A DNA stretch of 64,000 bases from an uncultured Rhodopila sp. (GTDB lineage Bacteria > Pseudomonadota > Alphaproteobacteria > Acetobacterales > Acetobacteraceae): assembly GCA_903851415.1 (NCBI GenBank), contig CAINOE010000189.1, positions 1 through 64,000 on the forward strand. The letters run 5' to 3'. A program made the translations under genes and the position numbers. The notes beneath the pieces were generated by a model, which was not told the origin of the DNA, did not search any database, and saw nothing but the letters and a program-made list of their open reading frames with translations. How positions within the stretch are numbered: the stretch's first letter is position 1; each line of letters starts with the position of its first letter. Below are positions 7,845 to 17,701 of the stretch, one piece after another.

Positions 7845-8672
7845 TTAAGCGACGATGTGCAACCCGGCATCGACGTAGATCGTGTCGCCCGTCATCCCCG
7901 ACGCCGCTCCACCCACCAGGAACGCGACGACCCGGCCAACCTCCGCGATGTCCACCAGTCGATGCGCCGGCGCGCGCGCGACCGCGGCTTCGACCAGTTC
8001 GTCGAACTGCGCAATGCCGCTCGCGGCCCGGGTCTTCAACGGACCGGGGGAGACGGCAAACACCCGGATGCCTTTCTCGCCCAGTTCAGCCGCCAGATAC
8101 CGCGTGCTGGCTTCAAGCGCGGCCTTCACCGGACCCATCATGTTGTAGTTGTTCACCACCTTGTCGGCGCCGTAATAGCTCATCGTCAGCAGCGTCCCGC
8201 CTTCGGTCATCAGCGGTTCCGCCAACCGGCTCATTTCAATGAAGGAATAGCAGGACACCCGCATCGCCTGAAGAAATCCCGCCTCCGAGCAATCCGTCAC
8301 CCGCCCGTGCAAGTCCGCGCGCGGCGCAAAAGCGATCGAGTGGATCACGAAGTCCAACCGTCCCCAGGTCTGGCGGATGCGGTCGAACACCGCCTGAAGC
8401 TGTCCCGGCCGTTCGACGTCGAGCGGCAGCACGAGGCTGGCCTTCAGCTCTTCGGCCAGCGGCCGCACATACGGTTCGGACTTCTCGTTCAGGTAGGTCA
8501 CCGCGAGTTCCGCGCCGAACGCCCGCAGCTTCGCCGCGCAGCCGAACGCGATGCTGTTCTCGTTGGCGATTCCCACCACAAGGCCGCGGCGCCCGCGCAG
8601 CATGTCTCCCACACGGCTGTCCGGATCCCACACCTTGGGCAGCGGATCGATCGGCCTGGTCAGTTCGTCCAT
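7845..8672 (-). CDS. fabI: enoyl-[acyl-carrier-protein] reductase (NADH)
   Basis: FabI carries out the last reduction of each fatty-acid elongation cycle. Nucleotide binding is shown by GLVVGIANENSIAFGCAAKL, the atypical Rossmann motif of FabI. The catalytic Tyr and Lys sit in SYYGADKVVNNYNMMGPVKA, with the Y-x6-K spacing of the family. The end GDTIYVDAGLHIVA is also typical. The length is 275 aa. The start has GGAGAG upstream. It is the last gene of the minus-strand operon with pta, ackA and the DUF3141 protein, an arrangement known in alphaproteobacteria. Confidence 0.93.
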   Translation of the reverse strand: MDELTRPIDPLPKVWDPDSRVGDMLRGRRGLVVGIANENSIAFGCAAKLRAFGAELAVTYLNEKSEPYVRPLAEELKASLVLPLDVERPGQLQAVFDRIRQTWGRLDFVIHSIAFAPRADLHGRVTDCSEAGFLQAMRVSCYSFIEMSRLAEPLMTEGGTLLTMSYYGADKVVNNYNMMGPVKAALEASTRYLAAELGEKGIRVFAVSPGPLKTRAASGIAQFDELVEAAVARAPAHRLVDIAEVGRVVAFLVGGAASGMTGDTIYVDAGLHIVA

Positions 8673-8693
8673 GGTCTCTCTCCAATCTCTCGA

Positions 8694-9887
8694 TCAGGCC
8701 GCGTTGCGGTCAAGAACCGATATCGTGTGCCGGGCGATCATGGCTTCCTCGTCGGTCGGGATCACGAACACCCGCGTGCGCGACCGCTCCGAGGAAATCA
8801 CCGCCGCACCGGCCTTGTTGGCAAAGCGGTCCAGTTCGACGCCAATCCATTCCATGCCCTCAAGGACGCGCTCGCGGATGTGCCAGGCGTGCTCGCCGAT
8901 GCCGCCGCAGAACACGATCGCATCCAGCCCTTCCAGCACGGCCGCGAGGCCGCCCAGTTCGCGGCGGATGCGGAAGATGAAGTATTCGATCGCCTGCGCC
9001 GCTTCCGGCTTGTCGGACGCCTGCAGCTCGCGCATGTCGTGCGAGACGCCGGACAGTCCCTTCAGGCCTGACTGGGTGTAAAGCAGGTCGCGGATGGCGT
9101 TCGCATCCATGTGCTTCTGCGCCATCATGTAAAGCACCACGCCGGGATCGAGCTGGCCGCAGCGCGTGCCCATCGGCAACCCGTCGAGCGCGGTGAAACC
9201 CATCGAGCTGGCCACGGACAGCCCGTCGCGGATCGCGCACATCGAGGCGCCGTTGCCCAGATGCGCCACCACCACGCGCCCCGAGGCGTGCAGCGGCGAA
9301 ATCTCCCGCAGCCGGCCGGTGACGAACTCATAGGACAGGCCGTGGAAGCCGTAACGGCGCACGCCCTCGTCGTAGTAGCTGCGCGGCAGCGCGAACACAT
9401 CGTTGACGAAGGGGTGCGAGCGGTGGAAGGCGGTGTCGAAGCACGCCACCTGCTGCACGTGCGGCCATGCCTCCCGCGCCGCCAGAATGCCGGCGATGTT
9501 GTGCGGCTGATGCAGCGGCGCCAGGGGAACCAGCGTCTGCAGCCTGGCCAGAACCTCGTCCGTCACCAGCACGGGCGCGTCGTAATAAATGCCGCCATGC
9601 ACCACCCGATGGCCGGCCGCCACCACGTTGGCGTTAGGAAACGCCGTGCGGCGCCAGGCCAGAATGCGTTGCAGCGCGTTGGTATGGAACGGGAGACCGG
9701 AACCGGTCTGCCATTGCTCTTCATGCGTGACGGTGCCGGCGGCGTCGCGGACTTTGACGCGGCGCTCCTCGCTCAGCATCTCCGCCAGACCGGTTGCAAG
9801 CGCCTGAGGCCCGTCGCCATTCAGCTCGTACAGGGCGAACTTGATCGAGGACGAACCGGCGTTCAGCGTGATGACATGGCGGGTCAC
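8694..9887 (-). CDS. ackA: acetate kinase
   Basis: The enzyme interconverts acetate plus ATP and acetyl phosphate plus ADP (propionate may also serve). Signatures are LNAGSSSIKFALYEL at the start and FDTAFH, with GHRVVHGG and HLGNGASMCAI between. CGGIGEHAW lies near the C-terminus. The protein is 397 aa, the usual size. The GTG at 9887 overlaps the stop of pta as GTGA, so the two are coupled. With pta it forms the acyl-CoA to acyl-phosphate to acid pathway. Confidence 0.94.
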   Translation of the reverse strand: MTRHVITLNAGSSSIKFALYELNGDGPQALATGLAEMLSEERRVKVRDAAGTVTHEEQWQTGSGLPFHTNALQRILAWRRTAFPNANVVAAGHRVVHGGIYYDAPVLVTDEVLARLQTLVPLAPLHQPHNIAGILAAREAWPHVQQVACFDTAFHRSHPFVNDVFALPRSYYDEGVRRYGFHGLSYEFVTGRLREISPLHASGRVVVAHLGNGASMCAIRDGLSVASSMGFTALDGLPMGTRCGQLDPGVVLYMMAQKHMDANAIRDLLYTQSGLKGLSGVSHDMRELQASDKPEAAQAIEYFIFRIRRELGGLAAVLEGLDAIVFCGGIGEHAWHIRERVLEGMEWIGVELDRFANKAGAAVISSERSRTRVFVIPTDEEAMIARHTISVLDRNAA

Positions 9888-11302
9888 TGCGCGGCCTCCT
9901 TCAGCGGCTCCGGCATCACGGCGCTGTGGCCGGACGTCTGCCAATGAGAATACAGCACGGCGACCGCGCAGGAGAACAGCCGCGACCCTTCGTCGTCGGC
10001 CCGGCTGGTCAGCAGCACCGGCACCTTGGCGCCCAGCACGATCCCCGCGCCCTCGGCCTGCGCCGCGTAGGTCAGCTCCTTCGCCAGGATGTTGCCGGCT
10101 TCCAGGTTCGGCACCACCAGCACATCGGCCCGTCCGGCAACCAGCGAGGTCAGACCCTTGGTCCTGGCGGCCGACAGGCTGATCGCGTTGTCCATCGCCA
10201 GCGGCCCGTCGACGATGCCGCCGCGGATCTGCCCGCGCTCGGCCATCTTCGACAAGGAGGCCGCGTCGATCGTCGATTGCATCTTCGGGTTCACCGTCTC
10301 GACCGCGGCGAGGATGCCGACGCGCGGCTGCGCGATGCCCAGCGCCTGAGCGAGGTCGATCGCGTTCTGCGTGATGTCGATCTTGTCCTCCAGCGCCGGC
10401 GCGATGTTGATGGCGGCATCGGTGACCAGCAGCAGGTCGGGCAGCGACGGCGCGTCCATGACGAAGACATGGCTGATCCGCCGCGTCGTCCGCAGCCCGC
10501 CCTGCGACTTCACCACATGGCGCAGCAGCTCGTCGGTGTGCAGGTGCCCCTTCATGATCGCGGCGGCGCTGCCCTGGTGCACCATCTCGACCGCCCGCGC
10601 GGCGGCCGCATCATGGCTCGGCATGTCCTCGATCGCGATGCCGTCCAGGCTGAGGCCGCATGCCTTCGCCACCGCGGCGATCTTCGCCGCATTGCCCAGC
10701 AGTATCGGACGGATCAGGTTGTCCCGCGCGCCCGCCAGCGCGCCGCGGAGCGCGTTTTCCTCCTCCGGCACGACGACAGCCGTCGCCAAAGGCGGCAGCG
10801 ATGCGCAGGCGGCCAGCAGGCGGCCGACATGCCGGTGGCGTTGCAGGATCAGCTCCGGCAGGACGCCGTCCTCCAGCACGATATGGGTCGCCGGTGGCTG
10901 GACTTCCGCGGTGCCGTCAAGCAGCACCTCGGTTCCGCGCAGCACCTCGGTGCGCAGCACGATAATGTCCGGCGGACGCTTTTCCGCGACCCGGACGGTG
11001 ATCGTCAGCACGTCGCCGACATGCGCCCGGGCGCGGAAACGCAGGTTCTGCGTTTCATACAGCGTGCCCGGTCCCGGCAGCAGGTTGCCCAGCACGGCGG
11101 AAAACAGCGATGCCAGCCACATCGACGGCGCCGGGTTCTGGCCGGACGCGGTGTCGCCCGCACGGGTTGCGGGCAGATGCAGCGGATTGAGGTTGCCGCT
11201 GACATGCGCGAACACGATCAGGTCGTCCGGCGTCACGGTGCGGCTGATGGAGGCGGTGTCGCCGACGGCGAGGTCTTCGTAAGTATGGCCGATGCGCGCC
11301 AT
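9884..11302 (-). CDS. bifunctional MaoC-like enoyl-CoA hydratase / phosphate acetyltransferase
   Basis: The protein has 472 aa in two parts. Residues 1-140 form a MaoC-like hotdog domain (VFAHVSGNLNPLHL, (R)-specific hydratase type). Residues about 150-460 form the phosphotransacylase domain (VKSQGGLRTTRRISHVFVMD, then LLVTDAAINIAP, and a late GNILAKELTYAAQAEGAG). The fusion is a recognised alphaproteobacterial variant in which acyl-CoA from a hydratase-type step may feed the acyltransferase. It is coupled to ackA by overlap and follows the DUF3141 gene by about 190 bp. Whether acetyl-CoA or a longer acyl-CoA is the main substrate is open. Confidence 0.88.
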   Translation of the reverse strand: MARIGHTYEDLAVGDTASISRTVTPDDLIVFAHVSGNLNPLHLPATRAGDTASGQNPAPSMWLASLFSAVLGNLLPGPGTLYETQNLRFRARAHVGDVLTITVRVAEKRPPDIIVLRTEVLRGTEVLLDGTAEVQPPATHIVLEDGVLPELILQRHRHVGRLLAACASLPPLATAVVVPEEENALRGALAGARDNLIRPILLGNAAKIAAVAKACGLSLDGIAIEDMPSHDAAAARAVEMVHQGSAAAIMKGHLHTDELLRHVVKSQGGLRTTRRISHVFVMDAPSLPDLLLVTDAAINIAPALEDKIDITQNAIDLAQALGIAQPRVGILAAVETVNPKMQSTIDAASLSKMAERGQIRGGIVDGPLAMDNAISLSAARTKGLTSLVAGRADVLVVPNLEAGNILAKELTYAAQAEGAGIVLGAKVPVLLTSRADDEGSRLFSCAVAVLYSHWQTSGHSAVMPEPLKEAAQ

Positions 11303-11390
11303 GGTTTCGCTCCAGTCAAGGAATGGGCCGGGTGAAATCCGTCGTTGGCCGGCGCCCGCACATGATCGACCCGGGGGTCGCCGCTTTCAT

Positions 11391-11432
11391 GTCACGGCCC
11401 TCCCCCGGCTTGTCCGGGGGGAGGGCCGTGAC
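11391..11432. repeat. intergenic palindromic repeat, hairpin
   Basis: Arms of about 18 bp (starting GTCACGGCCCTCCCCC) flank a CTTGT loop. One extra G bulges on the right side. It belongs to the same family as the other GTCATGGCCCGGCTTGTC palindromes in this window. It lies between the DUF3141 gene and pta, which are on the same strand. There is no T-run, so it is not a standard terminator, but a transcript would fold here. Confidence 0.75.
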
Positions 11433-11494
11433 GGGTTGAGACCACTGCCCCGAGAACAGGTCATTTTGGACGTCGCGTTTGCCGTGCGCGGGCT

Positions 11495-13972
11495 TTACTC
11501 GGCCGGTGTCGAAGCTGCCTTCTTCTCGGACACCGCGCGCGACGGTTTCGCCGCGGGCAGATCCGTCTCCGGCGCTTCAGCAACCGGGGCGGCCAGCTTC
11601 GGCACCGCGCCGTTCGGCGTCCCGAGCGGCGGCAGCGAAAGCACCTCGCGGAGTTGCCCCAGCCTGTGGATCGTCGGCTCGTTCATCTCAGCGACGTCGC
11701 CGGCAATCTTTTCGACCAGGGCAATCGCCCGGGTCCGCTCCTCGGCCGTGGCCAGCAGCTGCGGCAGCGTCGCAATCGCCTGGTCCGGCTCATATTCGAC
11801 GATCAGGTTCTGCTCGTTGATGACGTGGCTGCGGGCGCTGTCGCCCATGCTCTTGAACGGCTCCTCGGAGTGGAGGATCGCGTTCGACCGTTCCAGCCGC
11901 GACTGCCGCACCGAGCCGCGGGCCTTCGCCATCAGGATCAGCATGCGGATGACGCCCTCGGCGTAGCCGCCGCGGGTCAGGTTCAACAGCGCCGCCTGCA
12001 CCTGCGGCAATTCGCGCAGGCTTTCGCCAACCCTGGCGTTGGGGATCAGGGCGCGGGCTTCGACCAGACGCGCCAGGAACGGGTTGGCGTAGATCGAGAA
12101 GAACGTCAGCTCATCCGTCATCGTCCTGACGTCGCGCCAGAAGTTCATGCTCTGCTCGACCATCGCGGCGAACAGTTTCTCGGATTCGAAGAACGGATTG
12201 CCCGGCGCCACCGGAGCGCGCGCCTCGCGCACCGCCGGGGCGTAGGCCCCCACGGCCTTGACGGCCGGGTTGAGGTCGGAAACCGCGTAGCGCCGGGCGC
12301 GCAGCGGATGGGTCTGCACCAGCGTTTCCGCCAGGGCGGGTGTTGCCATCGCCCGGACCAACGGACGGGCGGTCAGCTCATAGGCATCGACACCGAACCG
12401 GGAGATGCGATCGACGACCGCGAACGGCGTTTCGTCGTCGCCGTCGTCGATCGCCCGCAGATCCGCCAGGGTCCGTTCCGCGAAGCCGACGACATACTCG
12501 GCATCGATGCCTTCGCCGATTTGCCGCTCGATCTTCATTTCATAGAGGCCGGGCGCCAGGGCTTCGATGGCTTCGAGCGTGCCGACGATCCGGTCATGCT
12601 CCTTCAGCGCGACCTTGGCGGACACGAAGATGCCGAGATGGCCGATGTCCTTGTGGATCATATAGATGATGCGTTGGCCGCGCGCTTCGATCTCGCGCTC
12701 GTCGGCATACAGGTGAGTGATCCAGTTCAGCGCCTGCTGCGGCGGCGTGATATCATCGCCATAGCTGGCGAACACGATGATCGGCGCCTTGATGCTGCGC
12801 AGGTCCACCGGGCCGCGGCCGCCAAGCACCGCGGTGCCTTGTTCGAGCTTGTTTCCGACGAACAGGTTCTCGACGATCCAGCGGATTTCCGCCTCGTTCA
12901 TGAGGTAAAAGCCCGACCACCAGCGTTCGAAGCCGATGAAGCGCTCCGCCTCTGTGTCAACGTTGGCGAAGACGTTGTAGTATTTGCTCCACCAGGTATT
13001 GCCGGGGTTCCCCTTTTCGAAGTTCATCACCAGATGGGCGCCGTCAAAACGGCCATTGCCGAGGTCGGAGGCGATCAGCGCATGAACCGCGCCGCCGGTC
13101 AGCCCGCCCATGTAGCGCATCGGATTCTTGCCGCGCACGCCGGACCAGTAGCTGAGCGGCGCGCCGTTCACCACGATCGGCCCGGTCACATGCGGGTTCG
13201 ACGCCGCCAGCAGCATGGCCGCCCAGCCGCCCTGGCAGTTGCCGACGGTCACCGGCCGCGGCGCGTTCGGATGGCGCTGCGCCACCTCGCGGAAGAAACG
13301 GCCTTCCAGGGCGCAGACATCCGCCATCGTCTGTCCAGGCTCGGGCTGCTGGAAGAACACCACGAAATAGACCGCGTGGCCGTGCGCCAGCGCAACGCCG
13401 ACCTGGCTGTCGTTCTTGAAGCCGCCGATGCCGGGGCCGTGGCCGGCGCGCGGGTCGATAATCATGTACGGGCGCTTGTTCGGATCGACCTCGACACCGG
13501 CCGGCGGATGGATGTGCAGCAGGGCATAGTTGACCGGAGGCTGCTGCTGCCGGCCGTCCATGATCGTGGTGTATTCATAGACCAGAACGGGGGAATTGCC
13601 GTTCGTCTGCTGCTCGACGAACTGATTGCCGGCCTGCCGCATGATATCGGTGAAGAGGATGGTGCGCTGGGCGGCGTCAACCGAATAGGCGTAGTAATCC
13701 TGACCCAAAGCCTGCGGCGGCCGGACCTGCGACCAGATCTTCTGCCACGTTGCCAGGTTCTGCCGCGCGGCGTTGCCGTAAGTATCGGTGATCGCCGCGA
13801 CATGCTCCGACCCGAGCCGCGCCAGCGACTGCCAGAGGGAGGACGTCTTCGCAACCTTCCCCTTCAGCACCTCCGTCTTGCCCGCAATGCCATAGCGATC
13901 GGCCTTGCCGGGCATCCAGGCGCTGGACAGCGCCGACATGGCCTTCGATACTTCGGTCAAGGATTGCGACAT
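11495..13972 (-). CDS. DUF3141 protein, PHA synthase-like alpha/beta hydrolase
   Basis: This is a large (825 aa) cytoplasmic protein of the DUF3141 family. The central region resembles PhaC-type PHA synthases and depolymerases: PRAGHGPGIGGFKNDSQVG, then the nucleophile elbow GNCQGGWAAMLLAAS with Cys in place of Ser, and HKDIGHLGIFVS near the catalytic His. The N-terminal helical part and a long helical C-terminal part are extra. In alphaproteobacteria this gene sits before pta-ackA-fabI, as here, and a role in storage polymer or acyl metabolism is likely but unproven. The ATG at 13972 (MSQSLTEVSK) is preferred over an in-frame upstream start. Confidence 0.85.
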   Translation of the reverse strand: MSQSLTEVSKAMSALSSAWMPGKADRYGIAGKTEVLKGKVAKTSSLWQSLARLGSEHVAAITDTYGNAARQNLATWQKIWSQVRPPQALGQDYYAYSVDAAQRTILFTDIMRQAGNQFVEQQTNGNSPVLVYEYTTIMDGRQQQPPVNYALLHIHPPAGVEVDPNKRPYMIIDPRAGHGPGIGGFKNDSQVGVALAHGHAVYFVVFFQQPEPGQTMADVCALEGRFFREVAQRHPNAPRPVTVGNCQGGWAAMLLAASNPHVTGPIVVNGAPLSYWSGVRGKNPMRYMGGLTGGAVHALIASDLGNGRFDGAHLVMNFEKGNPGNTWWSKYYNVFANVDTEAERFIGFERWWSGFYLMNEAEIRWIVENLFVGNKLEQGTAVLGGRGPVDLRSIKAPIIVFASYGDDITPPQQALNWITHLYADEREIEARGQRIIYMIHKDIGHLGIFVSAKVALKEHDRIVGTLEAIEALAPGLYEMKIERQIGEGIDAEYVVGFAERTLADLRAIDDGDDETPFAVVDRISRFGVDAYELTARPLVRAMATPALAETLVQTHPLRARRYAVSDLNPAVKAVGAYAPAVREARAPVAPGNPFFESEKLFAAMVEQSMNFWRDVRTMTDELTFFSIYANPFLARLVEARALIPNARVGESLRELPQVQAALLNLTRGGYAEGVIRMLILMAKARGSVRQSRLERSNAILHSEEPFKSMGDSARSHVINEQNLIVEYEPDQAIATLPQLLATAEERTRAIALVEKIAGDVAEMNEPTIHRLGQLREVLSLPPLGTPNGAVPKLAAPVAEAPETDLPAAKPSRAVSEKKAASTPAE

Positions 13973-14469
13973 GGTTCTGTCCCCGCTTGTCGAAACGACA
14001 TGGTCTGTCCGTTCGCCGGCTCGCTGCCGCCAATGGCGGAATCGCCCGGACGTTGGAATCACGCGACGGAATGGCCCCCGGAAGCGTCCTCGCCGTTGTG
14101 CCGAGGCAAACGACCAGGCGGCAAACCGTAGCCGCAGGAGAATTGCTGCGCTGCAACAGACATAGCATCGGGGCGAAGCCGATGTGTGACGATCTCGTGT
14201 CCGTTCGGTTAAAATTTCGGATGCGTGAAGGAAAACCGGACCATTTCTCGCGTGATCCTATCGGATGCCGGGAATGGGCGCGCTTGCGCCGTTTGCGCAG
14301 ACCATGATGTCGAGCGGGCGTGTCACACCCGGGATGCCGCCAAACCGTGATGGCCCGGCTTGTCCGCGCAACCTATCGCGGTAGGGTGCTGGTACGGGTG
14401 GGCGGGACGAGCCAGACCATGACCAGTCAATGGGGTCGCGGCCACATTGTCGGTCAGCCTGAAACCGCT
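13973..14469. other. intergenic region with a degraded palindromic repeat
   Basis: No protein gene is seen in this stretch of about 500 bp. It must hold the promoter of the DUF3141 operon near its left end. From 14347 to 14423 there is an imperfect inverted repeat (GTGATGGCCCGGCTTGTCCG on the left, ending GCCAGACCATGAC on the right), a worn copy of the repeat family found across the window. Confidence 0.6.
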
Positions 14470-15507
14470 CTAAAGAAACTTCTCAACGATGTCGGTGGAC
14501 GACCGCACCCCGATATCGCCGAAGTGGCGGGCTATGAACCCGTCCGCCTTGCTGCGGCCGAGCGCGAACAGGTGCTGCAGGAAACCGAGATCCGAGTTGA
14601 ATTTCGACGACACATCGAACCCGGCCAGTTCCTGCTCGGCATCGATGGTGTGAATGAACACCCGCATATGTTTGGCGCTGTCGAGTTCCCCCCGGTCGAT
14701 CAGGTCGGAAACGAACTTGATCGCCCGCATCTCCCGCATCAGGCTCGAATTGAACGACAGCGTCGCGGCATGATCGATGATCGCCCGCGCCGTCTTCGGC
14801 ACCTCGGAAATCCTGATCGGGTTGAGTTGCACGATCACGATATCCGGGCCGCCGCCCATGTAGATCAACGGGAATATCGGCGGGTTGCCGCTGTAGCCGC
14901 CGTCCCAGTAGTACTCGCCATCCACCTCGACCGCCTGGAACAGGAACGGCAGCGCCGCCGAGGCGAGCAGCGACTCCACGCTCATTTCCTCCCGCCGGAA
15001 CACGCGCAGCCGCCCGTTCAGCACGTTCGTGGCACAGACAAACAGTTTCGGGCCGCCGGGCAGGGCGCGCAACCGATGGAAATCGATCGCTTCCAGCAGA
15101 AGGTCCTTCAAGGGATTCACGTTGGCCGGGTTCAGTTCATAGGGTGAGAGGACCTTCGACATCAGGTCGTGCCAATGCCACAGCGGCGAAAAGGTCATGT
15201 TGCCGGGGCTGAACAGCTTGTCCATCGGCGATGGCTGCAGGTACCCGCCCCGTCCCGCCTCGGAAATCCGGTGCCAGAACGCCGACAGCCGTTCCCGTCC
15301 GCGCTCCGGACCGGCGGCGGCCAACCCGTAGGCCAGGACCGCGGCATTCATCGCCCCGGCGCTGGCGCCGACGATCGCCTCGACCTCGAAGCCGCCGTGT
15401 TCCAGCAGGCGGTCGAGCACCCCCCAGGTGAACGCGCCGTGCGAGCCGCCGCCTTGCAGCGCAAGCTTGATCCGCTTGGGCCCTACGCCCGGCTGTTCGT
15501 CCGCCAT
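14470..15507 (-). CDS. patatin-like phospholipase
   Basis: This is a 345-aa lipid acyl hydrolase of the patatin family. The glycine-rich oxyanion loop is LALQGGGSHGAFTWGVLD. The nucleophile serine lies in GASAGAMNAAV, and the partner Asp is in DGGYSGNPP, giving the Ser-Asp dyad. The C-terminal part resembles the DUF3734 extension common in alphaproteobacteria. No nucleotide-binding domain is visible. The ATG at 15507 has AGGAGA at proper spacing. It starts 11 bp after the cyclase gene ends, so the phosphodiesterase, cyclase and patatin appear to be one operon. Confidence 0.85.
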   Translation of the reverse strand: MADEQPGVGPKRIKLALQGGGSHGAFTWGVLDRLLEHGGFEVEAIVGASAGAMNAAVLAYGLAAAGPERGRERLSAFWHRISEAGRGGYLQPSPMDKLFSPGNMTFSPLWHWHDLMSKVLSPYELNPANVNPLKDLLLEAIDFHRLRALPGGPKLFVCATNVLNGRLRVFRREEMSVESLLASAALPFLFQAVEVDGEYYWDGGYSGNPPIFPLIYMGGGPDIVIVQLNPIRISEVPKTARAIIDHAATLSFNSSLMREMRAIKFVSDLIDRGELDSAKHMRVFIHTIDAEQELAGFDVSSKFNSDLGFLQHLFALGRSKADGFIARHFGDIGVRSSTDIVEKFL

Positions 15508-15517
15508 GCCCATTCTC

Positions 15518-17701
15518 CTACTTTTCCTGATAGGCGGCGACGCCGTCCCAACCGCTGCCGGGCGGTTCGGCGATGAACGCGTCCAGGCGCTGCCGGTAAA
15601 GCGCGGCAAGACGATCGTCCGGTTTGGCGTTCGCCGGCAGCAGCAGCCTCGCCTCCACGAAGCGGCGGTCCAGATAGGCCGCCACGATGCTGTCCCAGCG
15701 GGACGCCCGCTCGATGTCCGCCTGCGAGAGCAGCATGCGGCGGTCTCCGGCCGCGGCAGCGGAGCGCAGGCCGAGCAATTCGTGGATGTCGGTCGCGGTT
15801 TGCCGACCCTTCGGCAGCACGCGATCGACGTGCCGGAACACGAAATCGGTCCCGGCCGCGTCGCGGGTTGCCGCGGTGACCAGGATCTGCGTGTCGTATT
15901 GTTTGTTCAGGCCCTCCAGCCGGGACGCCATGTTCACCGTCGCGCCGATGGCGGTGTAGGACATCCGGTCGGTCGAGCCGACGTTGCCGATGACTGCCTC
16001 GCCGGTGTTGACGCCGAACCGGGTCAGCAGCGCCGGCCGGCCGCGCTGCTCGAATTCGCCCGCGAGCCTGTGCGACAGGTCGCGGCAGCGCAGCGCGGCG
16101 AGGCAGCCTCGGGCGGCGTGGTCCGCATCCAGCCCGGGCGCGTTCCACAGGGCCATGACGGCGTCGCCGATGTATTTGTCGATCGTGCCGCCGGAGTTCA
16201 TCAGCTCACGTGTCATCTCTTCGAAATACTCGGAGGTGAGGCGCATCAGCGTTTCGGCGTCCATGCCGTCGGCGATGGTGGTGAAGCCGACGATGTCGGT
16301 GAACATGACGGTCAGGACCCGGCGCTCGCCGCCCAAACGGGCGGTGCCGTCGCCGTCCATAAGCTGCCGGACGAGGTCCTTCGGCACGTACACGCTGAAG
16401 GTGTGCAGGGCCGCCTTCATCGCCTGCATCGTCACGACCAGGCGCGCGACCTCGGTGATGTGCGACGACACGGTCATCGGCCCGTCGAGGTCGAAGCGGC
16501 GGATCGCGTCGGCTTCCCGGGTCAGCTCCGCCAGAGGCCGGGTGATCCGGCTGGCGACAAGCGCGATCAGGCCCAGCCCCGCGGCCCCGGCGGCCAGGAA
16601 CAGCAGCACCATCCGGTCCCGCGCCCGGTGGATCGGGCCGGTGAAGTCCGCCGCCGGCGCCACCACGGCCACCAGGGCGCGCGGCGATCCGATGTGGTCG
16701 AGCGGCGCCACCCGCGCCAGATACGCCTCCCCCCCGACATCGAGTCCGACGCCGCGGCCTGGCGCCAGCCGGCCGGTTGCATAGTTGATCCAGACCTCTT
16801 GCATGATGGGGTCGGGCGAGGACGCGATCGTGATCCAGGTGGGCGCCTGTCCGGCCGTCCCCGGCGACATGGCCGTTGCGCGATCGGAATGGGCGAGCAG
16901 GATGCCGTTGTCGTCGATGATGAAAGCGCTGCTGCGGGGACTGATCCGCTGCTCGGCCAGAAAGGCGCCAAGCGAATCCAGCCCGACATCGATGCCAAGC
17001 ACGCCGCCCTCCGGCATGCGGCGAACAATCGTCAGGCCCGGCACGCCGAGGGCCGGAAGCATATGCAGCACCGTCGTCGCGATGCCGTCATTATTGATCC
17101 CCGTGCGGAACCAGATCTCATCCCTGGGATCCGGGGCCGGGCCGAGCGGCCGTTGCTCCTGCACATGCCCCTCAGCATCGAGAAACCGCCAGGTCTCCTC
17201 GCGCTCGCCCGCGGCGAAAGCGGCCACCTCGCGCACCGCGAGCCGCGCGCCGTCCGGTACCTTCATCGCCCGACGCCGATCGGCTGTCATCGCGTCGAGG
17301 CTCAGGACCTGAAGCAGGACGCCGTCGGCGTTTGCCGCCGAGACCGCACGCGCCTGAGGCAGCGCTTCCAGCAACCCTCGAAACGATCCCTCGGTGGCGG
17401 TGATCGTCGCGCCGGTGCCCGGCGCGACGTCCGGCAGCTTGGGGGATATCGCGATCGCAGCGTATAGCGGATCCACCAGCGCGGCCGTCCGTGCCGCCGT
17501 GCGCGCGGTGAGATCGGCGATCTCCCGATCGGCCGAAGCGACCGCTGCCCGCATCGCCTCGCGATAGGTCGCCAGGCCGGTCAGCCCCATGACGGTCACG
17601 AACACCAGCGCGAATGCCGACAGGATCGTCACGGTCAGGCTGATGCGGAACCTGCGCCCGCCCGGGTCCGGTCGCGGCCGGGTCTCAGTTAGGGCTTTCA
17701 T
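15518..17701 (-). CDS. sensory class III adenylate/guanylate cyclase
   Basis: This is a 727-aa membrane receptor. A first transmembrane segment near residues 21-43 is followed by a periplasmic sensor of about 300 residues (dCache-like), a second segment near 360-380, a HAMP linker and a class III cyclase domain from about 470 to 680. Metal Asp residues are in VMFTDIVGFTTIAD and DKYIGDAVMAL. The transition-state Asn and Arg are in ATVNMASRLEG. These features suggest an active enzyme making cAMP. Its start overlaps the stop of the phosphodiesterase gene (ATGA), and the patatin gene follows. Confidence 0.88.
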   Translation of the reverse strand: MKALTETRPRPDPGGRRFRISLTVTILSAFALVFVTVMGLTGLATYREAMRAAVASADREIADLTARTAARTAALVDPLYAAIAISPKLPDVAPGTGATITATEGSFRGLLEALPQARAVSAANADGVLLQVLSLDAMTADRRRAMKVPDGARLAVREVAAFAAGEREETWRFLDAEGHVQEQRPLGPAPDPRDEIWFRTGINNDGIATTVLHMLPALGVPGLTIVRRMPEGGVLGIDVGLDSLGAFLAEQRISPRSSAFIIDDNGILLAHSDRATAMSPGTAGQAPTWITIASSPDPIMQEVWINYATGRLAPGRGVGLDVGGEAYLARVAPLDHIGSPRALVAVVAPAADFTGPIHRARDRMVLLFLAAGAAGLGLIALVASRITRPLAELTREADAIRRFDLDGPMTVSSHITEVARLVVTMQAMKAALHTFSVYVPKDLVRQLMDGDGTARLGGERRVLTVMFTDIVGFTTIADGMDAETLMRLTSEYFEEMTRELMNSGGTIDKYIGDAVMALWNAPGLDADHAARGCLAALRCRDLSHRLAGEFEQRGRPALLTRFGVNTGEAVIGNVGSTDRMSYTAIGATVNMASRLEGLNKQYDTQILVTAATRDAAGTDFVFRHVDRVLPKGRQTATDIHELLGLRSAAAAGDRRMLLSQADIERASRWDSIVAAYLDRRFVEARLLLPANAKPDDRLAALYRQRLDAFIAEPPGSGWDGVAAYQEK

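Noticed and set aside
11654-14131. Long plus-strand frame across the DUF3141 gene
   Set aside because: Mirror of the real gene. Composition is Arg/His/Asp-rich without a domain or ribosome site.
15428-17467. Long plus-strand frame across the cyclase gene
   Set aside because: Antisense shadow of a gene with clear cyclase motifs.
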